Origin: Mya arenaria
Taxonomy: Eukaryota; Mollusca; Bivalvia; Myida; Myidae
Length of the DNA: 64,000 nucleotides
Direction of reading: 5' to 3'
NCBI RefSeq assembly: GCF_026914265.1
Contig: NC_069136.1
Location: forward strand, 48,840,381 to 48,904,380
Shown: positions 11,428-26,400 of the stretch, piece by piece
Layout of the letters: each line of letters starts with the position of its first letter
Numbering within the stretch: position 1 is the stretch's first letter
Translations under genes and position numbers: made by a program
Notes under the pieces: model-generated
Told to the model about the DNA's origin: nothing
Database searches by the model: none
The model's input: the letters and a program-made list of their open reading frames with translations, nothing else

Positions 11428-14400
11428 GTATGTATGATTTATTATAATAACCTTATTTTTAATTTGGTGTTACAAGTATTTTTTTATCTTATGCAGTAGG
11501 GTTTAAAACTACACATAGTGCAGTCAAAATTGAAAATGGGGAAAAATGCACAGAAAATAATTTTGGTTGGTTTGCGTCATATCAGGCACTGCAATGACTA
11601 TACTACAGGTATAGAAAAGTCACACGGCGAAAAGCGTAATCTTTTTTATAAAATGTTTCAAAATAAAAATGATAATTTCTTGACTTTGCCAATTAGCTGT
11701 GACATTTTTTGCAATACAAATACCAGAAATACTGAATATATTATAGTACTGTATAACAAACTTAGAGTAAGGAAATACCGTATCATGTGAACTGTGGTAA
11801 AAGATAACCAACATTTATCCAAAAATGGAATTTTTGGAATCTATTGTTAAAATGACACTCTTATTCAAAATCAAAACATTCACATGTATAACAGACATAC
11901 ATTTTGACTGATAAATATTCAACTCCTTACTAAATAATGCATGTATGGAAAATATTAATTACTGATAACAAGAGTGTAACCATGTATTTAATAGCAGAAT
12001 TTGAAGCGCAAAAATATTATTTTGATTGGTGAATGCTAAAAGATTTACTGTGGTCTACTATATTTGCATAAGGTAGAACTATATACCTTGTTTTATGCTC
12101 GTTTTGTTCAAATTAAACTCGGTATACTTCATAAGAACCATTATTTTCGACATTTATATATAATATTTTTTTTAAATATCAAAACAATATTATTAATTGT
12201 GTTACGTCTAATTTGGGAGTAAGAGTGCATCTTTAAATACTTTAAAACTGAACCATTGATTTTTCGTATAACACGTTCATGTTTTAGTCAAGCAAAAAGA
12301 TACAAGATACAAGACTTTGTTATCATTGATACAAGTATAATATTTCCTTTGATAATATGTTTTGATGCATGTTCTCCTTAGTAATAGTATATATTTGATA
12401 TGTTTGTAATGTATTCTAAATGTAATACTAAATGGTATATTGACTATTGTATATAAGTATGATCATGTTGATGGATGATGAACTGTATGTTTAAATCCAA
12501 ACAAACTATTCTTCTTCTTCTCCTTCAAGACTCTTTATTTAAAGACGGATATAAGATAACAAAAAAAGTCCAATGACAATCGCTTACAAACGTATCATGT
12601 GTTTATTTGTTTTTAGCTAATTATTGCCTTTACGCTCTTTAGACTAATTGAAATTGGTTTTACCAAATTGGCATGTGTAATGTCAAAATAGTAAAACAAA
12701 AAAGAAACAATTTAATGGTGAACGTTAAATTATTTAACATTAAAGAGGTATATGTGTGTGAATACATGACAATAACTAAACTCGATGATATAATGGACTT
12801 TGTGCGGAAGTTATGAAAAAAAGCAATTGCTGGCAAACGTTGGAGTTGTGTAATAAAATTTGTTCATGATGTGAATTAGGAAAACTACCTTCTCACATCT
12901 ATTGTATTTCATTTGGATATCTCAGGCCTCAGCCGATCTGAATACTGGTAACATAGCTTACTACGTGGGTATCGACGAGTACGTCCCGAGGGTTTCGTGC
13001 AGTGTTGAAAGTTGCAAAAGGAGTTTGAACGTGAGCATTGGGAAGTAAGTGCATCGATACTACAGAAATTAAACAAATTGATATACTTTTTCTGTGTGAT
13101 ACTTGTTTAATTTAGAACGATTGTGAAACAAGTTATTAAAACATTATGTCAAGCACTCCCTTTGGCATGGTGTTACACTAGAGTGTTGTTTGAGGTACCA
13201 AGAGGAAACCCTGCTGTCCGGCTTGGTGAACACAAACCAGATAAACCGAGCTCGGAACATTCTGGTGGAAAGCCGGGCAGGATGATGAAATTTATTTGTA
13301 CTTACTTTCAGAATTGTTTCTATATGAATAACAAAGCCTATATTTTTTATCTATTCATCGGGCCCCAATTTCTCGAAACTTCTTAAGCCAAACAGACTTA
13401 AGTAGCTTATTTCAATAATCCAAAATATATACTTTTATAAATTAATTGAATTTTGATAATTGAAAAATTGTTTATTGTGATAAACATAAAGATAATTCCT
13501 GTCTTCAGTATAAACACTTTTATAGAAGTAAATATTACGCAAATTATTGAAAAACAAAAATAGTGAGCTTAGCTTAATCCTGTTATAAGGGACTAAAAGT
13601 TTCGAGAAATTGGGGCTAGGGGTTCTAAAGTTCAGGATTAATCCTCAAATAAGGACTAGGGCATTTAATTTCAGGCTATTATTCAGTTGCAAATACTGTT
13701 TTTGCTTATTTTGATAGCGCTGTTAATTTATAATGACGTCGACAAAATCAGGTGATATAAATGGTCTTTTGTTGAAAGACAATCATTTTGTCCAATATTA
13801 GATACGTGTGTTCAGAAAAAAAACATTCGTCTTTTAAATGAGCACATTTCTATGGTTTTCGATTTATTGTTGTGTTCTTTATTAGCGCAAACATACAACA
13901 ATTACCATTTGTCTGCTTCCAGCTATGCGCATGGCGAATTCCATGGACTCAATTTTACGCTTCAAGAAAAGTCAGTACTGCAACTGAATGAGACGCATTT
14001 TCCGGTTCGATTACTTGGTGGAGTTAGCCCAACGGTACCCTTTCATGAAAGACGGCTTCCTATAAGCAAATAAGCTTGCTTCTATAAGGTTTATAACAAT
14101 TTAGGGTAAAAAATAATCACGTGGTTAAAAAAGATAAAAAAAAATAATAAACCACTACGATTTCATTAGAGAATGTATGATGAAGGCGGAATATTTGCCA
14201 ATAGGAGCCATCTAACCATTTAAATGTGCACTTTTCAAATGTTTTAAAACACCGATGAAACAATGTATCAACTTAAGTAATGTTCAATGGTTTGTAATTT
14301 GATTAAAAGTGTATGGCATTGTCGTCATTTCCTGTAATGTACATGTGATTACATACAAATAACAGTATCATTCAACAATAATTTACCTAAAATACTTTAT

Positions 14401-17400
14401 TTTACCTTGAAGCTGACTATTATACAAAGAGGCTCAATTTTTTTATACCGTTATCGTTATGCCATATTAATATTCACTCAGAGGAAAATAATCCAATTGC
14501 AAGTGCAAAACGACTATGGAGGCAACAACCAAAGTCTGCAGGAGGTGGATTCGACACCACATTTCATCCCATTTCACGAGAGTTTCTGGACGGGAGAATT
14601 TCTTACACTATCACTTGAAACCGAACATGTCAAGTAAGTGACTAAAATAAAGTGTATCGTAGCATTGTGCATGTGTACGTATTGGTATTGGTAATTTTGG
14701 TGTATATATATTGAGAATATTGTTTTTCAGTGTAAGATCGCCATATATTTCACCGCGTTGTCACCAAACGCTGGGTAACAACATGACAGTTTAATGTAGT
14801 ATTTATAATGAGCGAAAAATGTATGAGATCGTAACATGGTCTCGGAAATGACGTCGTTGACATTGTGTCCCAGCTCTGTGTGTGTTGACGTTTGATTCGC
14901 AAGTGAGAGCGGGCTAAAATTGAAACGGTGAAATATCATTTACAATATAACAATCCTAGAAATTTGGCATCAGACTAAAACTATTTGAGAAATAAAAACT
15001 CCACATCTGTTTTAAATGCGGCCATTGCATTCATTGAATATAATAACGTTTGCGTTATGTCATGTTGAATTAAAGTTTGTTTAAGAAACGTACTCTGAAT
15101 CTGACCTTCAGAAATAAGGCTTTTAGTGCATTATATAAAAGGGTTATAACTGCCTTTTGATCCGGGGAGGATGTATGCGACTCGAGTGTGTTTTTGCCAA
15201 ATTTGCTTAAATCCGTTAGAGTCGAATACGTATTTCCGGATATAAAAGCAGCACTCGCAAATAACCCTCTTTTTAAAGAATAATGGCTCTAGACTAGTCA
15301 CATAGAAGGCACGTTGTAACTTTATATAAAAAAATTCTGTACATTAAACCCTTTGAAATAAAACTAATTTTATATGGGCATCAGGCATCCGTAATTTGCA
15401 AATTTGTGGGTCGGATTCCTTAACATTTTGTACCTTTCAGTATCAGATTGAAGCTGAAGGTATTTTGTAAACCTGGCACATACGGAGAAAAATGCAGGAG
15501 TGATGACATAGCAGACGAATACCATCACAACGAGCACTTGCTAGATACATCTGAAAGTATCCTAGATTGTAAAACAGAAGGTACCCTACTGTGGCCTACG
15601 CGCCTATACATCTAAGCATAGTATTGTAGATTGCGTTATACATTTTCTAGGTTTCCTTTTGCGACATTTATGTTTTGACCATTTCTCTGTGATCAGAATT
15701 CGCGACGGCACAAATCACTCCTATATACGAATATGCTTTTCATGAAACAGAATTGAACTAGATTAATAACAGCTCGCAGCAGTTTACAAACCGACGCTAG
15801 AGTCAAATAGGTTGAAACAAGAAGCTATGTTTTTTTCAGACTGGTCAATGATACAGATTGAAACCCACGACCCATACGAGTATCCATCTTCCGTGTTGAA
15901 GAGGCAGTTATTTTATTTCCTCGCCGATTTCGTCTGCTACCCAGAAACAGTGGAGGCAACACTTGAGCTTGGAAACATACACTATAATAATGAAAGGTAA
16001 AGTAGAACAGCTGGATGAATTAGATTGGTTGAATTTCCGGATTTTGCTTTCGTAAACATTCGCAATTTCAACATGTTGTTAATAAAAACATCACTAAATG
16101 ATTCATCTAAGCAACATATCGGTATACGGAAGCGATACTATATTAAACGCGTCTCGATTTTTAGACCATAAAACATGTTTAGTAAAAACAGTCATTTCAC
16201 GAAATATACATAACGCTTAATATATCAAATTGATTCAGAGTACTAGGTATATAAGGTAATGCGATGTTTGATTAAAAATGCATAAAAAAACAACTAAATA
16301 GAACAAGATTTGTCGCCTTGTTTTTTAATCTAAATATAGCTATACTTTACGACTTCGCATTAGTATATATGTAAAGATATAGGTTATTTATTGAGTTTTC
16401 ACAAATCTAGACAGTAAATTTCCATTGAAACTTGATCCCAAGAAATAAATCAGATTGTTATTCAGATTGTTATTCTTCCTCTAAGTATGGTAAACTGGTA
16501 TGTATTGTGTTTTATAATATTATGATATGTATTGTGTTTTATAATATAATGATATGTATTGTGTTTTATAATATAATGATATGTTTTGTGTTTTATAATA
16601 TAATGCTATGTATTGTGTTTTATAAAATAATGATATGTATTGTGTTTTATAATATAATGATACGGATTGTGTTTTATAATATAATGATATGTATTGTGTT
16701 TTATAATATGATGATACGTATTGTGTTTTATAATATAATGATACGGATTGTGTTTTATAATATAATGATACGGATTGTGTTTTATAAAATAATGATATGT
16801 TTTGTGTTTTATAATATAATGATATGTATTGTGTTTCTATAATATTATGATATGTATTGTGTTTTATAATATAATGATATGTATTGTGTTTTATAATGAT
16901 ATGTATGGTGTTTTATAATATAACGATATGTTTGATGTTTTATAATGTAATGATATGTATGGTGCTTTGTAATATAATGATAAGTTTGGTGTGTGTTTTC
17001 AGTGGTCTACTTAGCGTTGCCTTTCTTGGTATATGTATGAACAAGCAGAAGGAAAGGCAAGAATACATCAACACCAAAATCATTCAGACTGTCACGTTCA
17101 TGACAAGGAATGACATGTTTGTTTATTTCAAAAATGCTATCAAGAGGTCAGACAATAGCTTCATAAAAAGCGGTGTAAGTTGAACTTTATACATTTTAAG
17201 AAGATACGGCTGTATGTATTTTGCCGGATATTAGTGACTTGTATTTTATTTTTCTAGCAAAAATAGCTGTGTTAGGTTCGACGTTAACGAAGCGGTAACT
17301 TACTTTTTCTTTAAAAATAAAAATAAATGTTGTTATCATTTGTGTAATATTATTCCTAATGTTAAAAAACATTTCAGTGAAAATAGTATAAAATCGTTCA

Positions 17401-20400
17401 TCATATGATTATTCCTGGTTAAACACATAGTTTAGGATATTTGAAACTTATCTGGTCATGGTATTTTATTTTGATAGATCAACCACATCGAGCTCTTCCG
17501 ACTTATTAAATACAACAACACAGGCGGTATATACTATAACTTGACCGACGGTGTAAGGCCAAGGAACTGTTCGGACACAAACGGATGTGTTCCGGTGGTC
17601 ACCCTGTCACATTCCCCAAGGTATAGTGCATGTATATATCCTGTTTCAATCTCGAAGGAATTCATCCTGTCAATTAACTCTTAGGTATAGGGTCGGTATT
17701 CAACCTGTCACATTCCTAAAGGTATAGTACCGGTGTCCATCCTGTAACATTTTCCATGGTATAGTACCGGTAGTCTCCCTATCACATTACACAGATAGTA
17801 GGTATAGGGCCGGTAATCACCCTGTCATTTTCCCCGAGGTATTGGGTCGGTATTTAACCTGTCATATTCCCCAAGATATAGGGTCGGTAATCACCCTGCC
17901 GTATTCCCCAAGGTATATGGCCGGTAATCACCCTGCCATATTCCCCAAGGTATAGGACCGGTATTCTACCTGCCATACTCCCTAAGGTATAGGGTCGGTA
18001 ACCATCCTGCCATATTCCTCAAGGTATAGGGCCGGTAACCTCCCTGCCATATTCCCCAAGGTATAGGGCCGGTAATCACCCTGCCGAATTCCCCAAGGTA
18101 TAGGGTCGGTAACCACCCTGCCATATTCCTCAAGGTATAGGGCCGGTAACCACCCTGCCATATTCCCCAAGGTATAGGGCCGGTAATCACCCTGCCATAT
18201 TCCCCAAGGTATAGGGTCAGTAATCACCCTGCCATATTCCCAAAGATAGAGGGCCGGTTATCACCCTGTCATACGCCCCAAAGTATAGGGCCGGTATTCA
18301 CCCTGTCTCATTCACCAAGATATAGGGCCTGTAATCACCCTGTCATATTTCCCAAGGTATAGGGCCCGTAATCACCCTGTCATATTCCCCAAGGTATAGG
18401 GCCGGTAATCACCCTGTCATATTCCCCAAGGTATAGGGCCGGTAATCACCCTGTCATATTCCCCAAGGTATAGGGCCGGTAATCACCCTGTCATATTCCC
18501 CAAGGTATAGGGCCGGTAATCACCCTGTCATATTCCCCAAGGTATAGGGCCGCTAATCACCCTGTCATATTCCCCAAGGTATAGGGCCGGTATTCACCCT
18601 GTCATATTCCCCAAGGTACAGGGCCGGTTATCACTCTGTCATATTCCCCAATGTATAGGGCCAGTATTCATCCTGTCATATTCCCCTAGGTATAGGGCCG
18701 GTATTCACCCTGTCTCATTCCCCAAGGTATAGGGCCTGTAATCACCCTGTCATATTCCCCAAGGTATAGGGTCGGTATCCATCCTGTCATATTCCCCAAA
18801 TTATGGGCCCGGTATTCACCCTGTCATATTCCCCAAGGTACAGGGCCGGTTATCACCCTGTCATATTCCCCAATGTATAGGGCCAGTATTCATCCTGTCA
18901 TATTCCCCAATGTATAGGGCCAGTAATCACCCTGTCATATTCCCCAAGGTATAGGGCCGGTATTCACCCTGTCATATTCCCCAAGGTATAGGGCCTGTAA
19001 TCACCCTGTCATATTCCCCAAAGTATAGGGCCGGTAGTCACCCTGTTTTATTCCCCAAGGTGCAGTGCCTGTATTCACCCTGTCATATTTCCCAAGGTAG
19101 AGTTCCTAAAATCATCCTGTCATATCCCCAATGTATAGGACCGATAATCACCCTGTCACATTCCCCTAGGTATAAGGCCGATAATCACCCTGTCACATTC
19201 CCCTAGGTATAAGGCCGGTAATCACCCTGTCATATTCCTTAAGGTATAGGGTCGGAAATCACACTGCCACTTGAGGAGTTATCTTTTTTTTCAGCATATA
19301 ATATTATTCATTAATTGACCGAATTTAATATATATGTGAAGTTATCTTAGTTTTTATTTTTGTTTTTTTTACAGTAAAACTGCGGTTGTTCGAACAGGCG
19401 GTCGTTCGAGAACCGGCGGTCAGTCGAAGCTAAGTCCCGCCTATAATTCCAACTATTTTACAATGCAATATAATGACGATGGATCGAAACCTAAGTAAGT
19501 CGAGAAGTCGAACACTATTGCCGTACACAAATACACAATTCATGTGCAAAACCTTATGATTCACTCGAGGTCATAAATTCATACCATTTCAAACAATAAC
19601 CAGTTTTTACAGTTTTCCCAATTTTAAAAATTGCACTGACATATGAAAGGCAAAATTTGATAAGGTGTGAAAACCCGATTATCACTGTTACTTGATAAGC
19701 GCAATAGAGAGGATACCTGTTAGAAGTTAATGACGAGACTTTATTTGTGAGAAATGTAAATGAGTAATACAATAACAGTCCAACTTCGAATATTGGTGGC
19801 GGATCCGTGGTCTAGTGGTAACTCACTTGACTGTCAGGGATCGAAGGTTCGATTCCCCGCCGCACACAACCATGGTTACATTTTGCATGTGTACTATGCT
19901 TCAAAAACCTAAAATGACTAACACTCTTATCAGAGCACTCGTCGAATGGGCAAGACCCGAGTGCGAGTATAAATAAGCTTGCACAACTACATCGGAATCT
20001 TTGAAAATAATTATTATGATTCAACAGTTACACGAGACAGATGCGCCAATTATCCATCCTTGATTTTGCAAAACTTAAATCTAACTGATGCCATAACATT
20101 CACTGTCATATTCAAATGTTGCTTGTTTAGAAAAAGTTTCTTTTGTTGTTGTTTTTTGTAAAAATAAACTTTGCTATTTATTCATTTATTGTTTTTTTTT
20201 AACATTTTCACCTTAAGAATTCTTAGTAGCTTTTAAGCATATGAGCGATTTCCACAACCCAATACAAAATTGGTGCCGATGTAAACAATCGGTATGACGA
20301 CTTCAAATTTTGAAGAAAACATTATAAGACATAGAATAAAATGGAAATTTTGGTCGTTCGACACAATGGTTCACTCGAAGTTTAAGCTCGGACCCGGTGT

Positions 20401-23400
20401 CCTCGAGCGATCGCAGTTTTATTGAATTTCGTCCTAATATCGGAGGTGAAATGACTTAGTTTGCATTATTTAAATACCAAATTTGTTTGGTTGTTATAAG
20501 TTTTATTTCGGCATAATTTGCATACATACTCGTTCGACAGAAAATATATCTAGGCGATATAAAATAACATGGTATAGCCATGCATCCAAAAATCACGTAC
20601 TTACATATGATACATTAAGCCACTTTTTAATGTAAATATCTTATTGGCCATTGGCCATCATTATTTGAATTTCTGAAAACTGAGTTTATCTCCAATGTGC
20701 TTTGTACCTTCAGCGGATCTGTTTTCCAGTATCAGTATTCATTCATGTGGTTCTAGAGATATATTGTTAAAGCTGCACTCTCACAGATTTACCGTTTTGA
20801 CAACCTTTTTTTATTTTTTTTTCTTTGAATGAGCCATCTTTGCGAAAATATTTGCAAAACAGTGATACAAGACTGCTGACAAACAATCAGATTTTAGATA
20901 TTTATATTTCCGTTCGAAAATTAATGGTTTATGGCTAAAAGCGTCACTAACGGTTTGAGAAAAATGCATTAAACATCATTTTTTGAAATTAATTATGAAA
21001 TCTGCGATCTGATTTTTAATCAGCAGTCTTTTACCACAAGGTTTTCATGCATTATCGCATAAATTGCCTCGAATTATAAAAAAATAAAAAATAAATGTCA
21101 AAACGTTTAATCTGTGAGAATGCAGCTTTAAATAAAATAAAAAGTCTTCAAAATCAGTACTCGCAAATATGTCATAGCAATGTCTTTGATTCCAGTAAAT
21201 GTCTTAATTACCGTATGTACAAACATGAACATACATATGAACATTATTTTGATAAATTCATTCGGAACTCCTCGGCCATTTTATCGAAAACAACCTCGGA
21301 TGTATTTGGACGGTTTACACACTCAAAAAGTGGTACGTTTAAGTCCGCTGCAAGTAGATCGCGTAGTAATTTTATTTAGCAGTTAAACTTTGTGACTTAG
21401 CTCTTCGGATTCTTCATTATGTTTGCTATAATACAATTCAATGACAATAAATTTAAACTTAGATCAATAAATACAACTCTAAAACACTACATTTAACTAA
21501 TGATATAATTCAAAATTTTACGAACTACTTCAGCAGATGTACCTGCATACATCCGAGGTTGTTTTCGATAAAATGGCCGAGGAGCTCCGAATGTGATAAA
21601 TTGTCACCCTATCTTTTACAACAATTAGTTTATTTTAGAATGTGTAACAATCATCTTCCTATTGAATAACTCAGATGGGCTAATGTCCAACGTAATGATA
21701 ACATTTGCAATGTTTTAATTCAGGAGAGATCGGAGACGAATTTCATTACTTATTTAAATGTAGTGTTTTTAATCATTTACGAAAAACAAATTCCAGAGCG
21801 ATTCCACAGAAACACAAATTGACTTAGTTTCAAATCTCTTATGAATGGAAACAATGAACACACTCTTCGTCAATTGGGCAATATTTTAGCTATTATAATG
21901 AATCATCTTTAAAACCCACCCGGCATTTCAAACACATAAACTGTTAGATAATCATAGAAGGATGTATTTTCCTTTTGATATATGTGTAACCACTTTTCCA
22001 CATTATTTCTTTCCTCTGATAGTAACAACCCACAGCCTGGTTATTGTAGTTATTTGTATACTGTTGTATAACCTTATATCACATATATTTATGTGCTAAA
22101 TGTACCAATAAACTTGTAAACTTGTATGTCTATCGTAAACACTGCATACCAAGTATACAATAAAAACTACAGGGACAAGCCTACTAGTCCAAAACTCAAA
22201 TATATACCATATTAAGAGGCATGAGAGGCCTAGACGACATAGAACAAGAGACATAAGCAAACAAACACCAAAAACTGTCCACACATGACCTACTTAGCTT
22301 CATCGATAAATGATAGGATAACCGGCTTGGAACAATCATCGGAACATGAGTTTACTGTGGGTTTTAATTAGTCTAGATGCGATTAATCGCATACTTGGAC
22401 TAGATGCGATTAATCGCATACTTGTCACAACATTTGCATTTATTTTATTTTTCAGTTTGGTTAGAGAAAAGGTTTTTAGCTTCATCGAAAACCGAAATAA
22501 TATTTCTGCGAACAAGCTTAGAAACTGCTTTGGCACTCTGACTGATGGCAAGAACATCATTGATGACAACAATACATTTATAGATGAATTAGATGTTCAA
22601 TATGTAAGCACATCTAAGCTATTTATGTTATTTATTTGTTGTTTGTATTTTTGTGTATGCCTATAAAAATCGAGTATTTTTAAATTTTCTGTTCAGAAAT
22701 GTGTACGTAGATCGATTCTAACGAATGCGCCTAAATGTTTCAGGGAGTATAATTCAGTCAATTTTCCACCAAAGCTAACTTGTTAAACTAGCGTATTATA
22801 AGGTAACATATTTGGTGTTTGAATTTTTGTTTGGGCTAATGACAATCGAGGAGTTTTTAAAAAGTCATTCAATAACTAATTTGATTTGTTTTCTTTGTTA
22901 CTTTTCATATACACGTTGACTTGAATTATTATAAGCATATGTGTTGTTGACAGTATACATTGTGCAAATGTTTGTCGATCTGCCTGTCTGTCCGTGTTGT
23001 CTGTCTTCCTTAACAGAAAGTGCTCTCATGATGGTGTTAAAATAATTTTCTGATCAGACTTTACCTATGCTCAATAAATGTTCAATAAGTAACACTTAAT
23101 AAAAAAAATATAATAAAAGGATCAAGTTAATAAAGAAAATAATTATATACACTACAGGTATATCATAGAAAGTATGTCACTTTAATTTACTGCAACCTTA
23201 CTCCTTAGTCCTGTCGAATACGCTTTAAAACTGGCCAATGCGACTGTGAGAGTAGATCGTTTTTTGCAATAATTTTGATGCTCAGCTACGTTCGACAAAA
23301 TCTTACACCGCTTGGATGATGAATGTACTGAAATCAGACAAAAAAAATCATATTGATTCACATTATGTGCTCTCATGGTATCGTCATAAAGCAATTCAGG

Positions 23401-26400
23401 TAATTTGACTAACTTTTATAAAAAATATTTATAGATGTTGTGGTTTCCAGGAGTATTATCGCAGTTGGAAGATGAACATTACCAATGGACCAAACCAGTT
23501 GTTTCCAATAACCATATTTGCTGATAAGGAACACAAGTTGATTACGAGCCAAACCCGACTGAGCCCCGATTTAACATGGCAAAGCGCGAGAGTTATGTCT
23601 TTTTCACCTAAGATTTCAATCTCACACATCAGGTAGACGCTTTGATCGAGTAGATCTGTTAAAATTGTTGTAAATGCTCGTAGGTCATTCAAAGGCATAT
23701 CAACAGAGGCAACAATCTCTTTAACACGTTGATATCTTCGTTATAGTAATTAGTTCATACTTATTAATTATAAACTTCAACTAATTCGTTTAACATACTA
23801 TCAAACATAAAATCTACATAATGCACAAACATATAAAAGATGGCCAACTTATTCAAACAACACGAACTGGAATGTCAGGCAACATTGTGTTATTTTTCTT
23901 TTACATTTAAAGAGCCATTGGTGACAATGTCTTACATTACGCTTCCTGTCATTCCGATAAACAAAGTGCCATCAGTGACAATGTCTTACATAATGCTTAC
24001 TGCAAAACCCATAACCAAAGAGCCATCAGTGAACATGTCTTACATAATGCTTACTGGCAAACCCTTTACCAAAGAGCCATCAGTGAACATGTTTTACATC
24101 ATGCTTACTGCAAAACCCATAACCAAAGAGCCATCAGTGAACATTTCTTACAAAATGCTTACTGCCAAACCCATAACCAAAGAGCCACCAGTGAACATGT
24201 CTTACATAATGCTTACTGCCAAACCCATAACCAAAGAGCCATCAGTGAACATGTCTTACATAATGCTTACTGCCAAACCCATAACCAAAGAGCCACCAGT
24301 GAACATGTCTTACATTGTGCTAACTGGCAAGCCCTAACCAAAGAGCCATCAGTGAACATGTCTTACATAATGCTTACTGCCAAACCCATAACCAAAGAGC
24401 CATCAGTGAACATGTCTTACATAATGCTTACTGCCAAACCCATAACCAAAGAGCCATCAGTGAACATGTCTTACATAATGCTTACTGCCAAACCCATAAC
24501 CAAAGAGCCATCAGTGAACATGTTTTACATCATGCTTACTGCAAAACCCATAACCAAAGAGCCACCAGTGAACATGTCTTACATAATGCTTACTGCCAAA
24601 CCCATAACCAAAGAGCCATCAGTGAACATGTCTTACATAATGCTTACTGCCAAACCCATAACCAAAGAGCCATCAGTGAACATGTCTTACATAATGCTTA
24701 CTGGCAAATCCTTGACCAAAGAGCCATCAGTGAACATGTCTCACATTATGCTTACTGCCTAACCCATAAACAAAGAGCCATCAGTGAACATGTCTTACAT
24801 AATGCTTACTGGCAAACCCTTTACCAAAGAGCCATCAGTGAACATGTTTTACATAATGCTTACTGTCAAACCCATAACCAAAGAGCCATCAGTGAACATG
24901 TCTTACATAATGCTTACTGGCAAACCCCATAGTCAGATAGCCATCAGCGAAAATGCCTTACACATGATAACTAGCAAACATTTAACCAACTGTACATACT
25001 CGTGAACATTTCTGGTATTTTCGGTAGCTGCCGAAGAACGTATTCTTCTTGTCTGATAGTATATTATTAAAGCATTTTCACTTGCTTTTTAAACAGTGTA
25101 AGAAAGATGTATTCTGAATTGGCAAAACGTGAAAAGTAAAATGCTCTCTTAATAATGTTTTGAGCATTTAAAAAATATTTACTTGAATCATTTCTATGCT
25201 GATAATTATATAGTAAGTATACATACATAGTAAAATGAGCCGAACACAAAGTAAAAGACTACATGTAAATGTTTTTAGGCTTGTATTCACTGAGTCAATG
25301 ATAGCAAAACATGTTTTCAAATGTTACAAAATATATTTAATTTTTGTTTTCAAGAATGTTTTCAAGAATTGCGTAAATATTTGTGGGAAGTGTTATTTTT
25401 TACATATATAAACATTAAAGTACATGTGTACATGCCTTCATAAGAGCGTTTTACATTACAATAAAATTTGTTAAGTTTTGAGCTCAAGATGTTAGCGAAT
25501 ATGTACCCAGTTATCAGCGATAATTTTCCCATACTTACTTTGTTTAATATTTATGTTCATGCACAGGTGAACCTTATGAATGCAATCTGTAAATACTGAT
25601 AATTTTTTAAAGAGAATGTTTTCAAACCGTTTTAAATTATAACCCTATAAACATGCAATTAGTAATATACTAGCGTTATAATGTTGAGGGCATTTGATAC
25701 TCTTCGGCCATTTTTCTAGAACACAACCTCGGATGTATTTGGATGGTTTACATACTCAGAAATCGGTATGTTTAAGTCCGCTGCTTAAAAGTAGATCGCG
25801 TAGTATATTAATTTAGAAGTTAAACTTAATGACTTGACTCTTGGGAATCTTAATTAATTTGCAACAATACACTTCACTGGCAATTAATTTAAACTTAGAT
25901 CAATAAATACAAGCTAAAGCCCTACATTTAATTAATTATATAATTCAAACATTTACGAACTACTTCTACTGATGTACCGGCATGCATCCGAGGTTGTTTT
26001 CGATTAAAAATGGCCAAGGAGTTCCGAATGTGTTGAGGGGTGATGACTATCCTCGCATTCTACCTTGACACAGGAGGTTACATATTGATTCAGACAGATA
26101 TTGACATACAACAATCATAATTGATAAGTTATGATTACATTAAAGGAAGTAGTTCTTATTGGCCAACAGGGTAAGGAAAACGAGATGGGCTCCAATAATT
26201 CACGGCTCTCACAAGAACTGGTACACAATCGATTACAAAGGAAGATAACTTGTTAAATGTCAAAGGGGCACGATCTAGATTGATTCAAATTTAAACTCAC
26301 TTGACGTTCAAAACAAAACAAAAACATACGATTTGTTTATATAAAAAAATATAAGCCTTTTTTATTCAATAGCTGCGTGCCCACAAATTCTCCACTTCAA

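Noticed and set aside
11518-11790. 90-codon frame in gene A intron 1 as an extra exon
   Set aside because: No acceptor/donor pair with a compatible phase; exon 1 to exon 2 joins cleanly in phase 0 without it.
16432-16842. 136-codon frame with a 9-residue period
   Set aside because: Produced by the 27-bp minisatellite, whose length is a multiple of three; no domain or splice context.
17966-18227. Minus-strand frames rich in 'GIWQGGYRPYT'-like repeats
   Set aside because: Antisense reading of the 37-bp intronic minisatellite.
17590-19262. CRISPR array
   Set aside because: Units are contiguous without unique spacers, and the setting is an intron of a eukaryotic gene.
19795-19870. Functional tRNA-Asp gene
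   Set aside because: Spacing from the T-loop to the acceptor strand is too short for a normal tRNA; it lies within a transposon-like region.
23840-25005. Three long plus-strand frames with an 18-residue repeat (KEPSVN)
   Set aside because: Intronic 54-bp minisatellite; the frame is interrupted by a shift and stops, and it lacks exon junctions.
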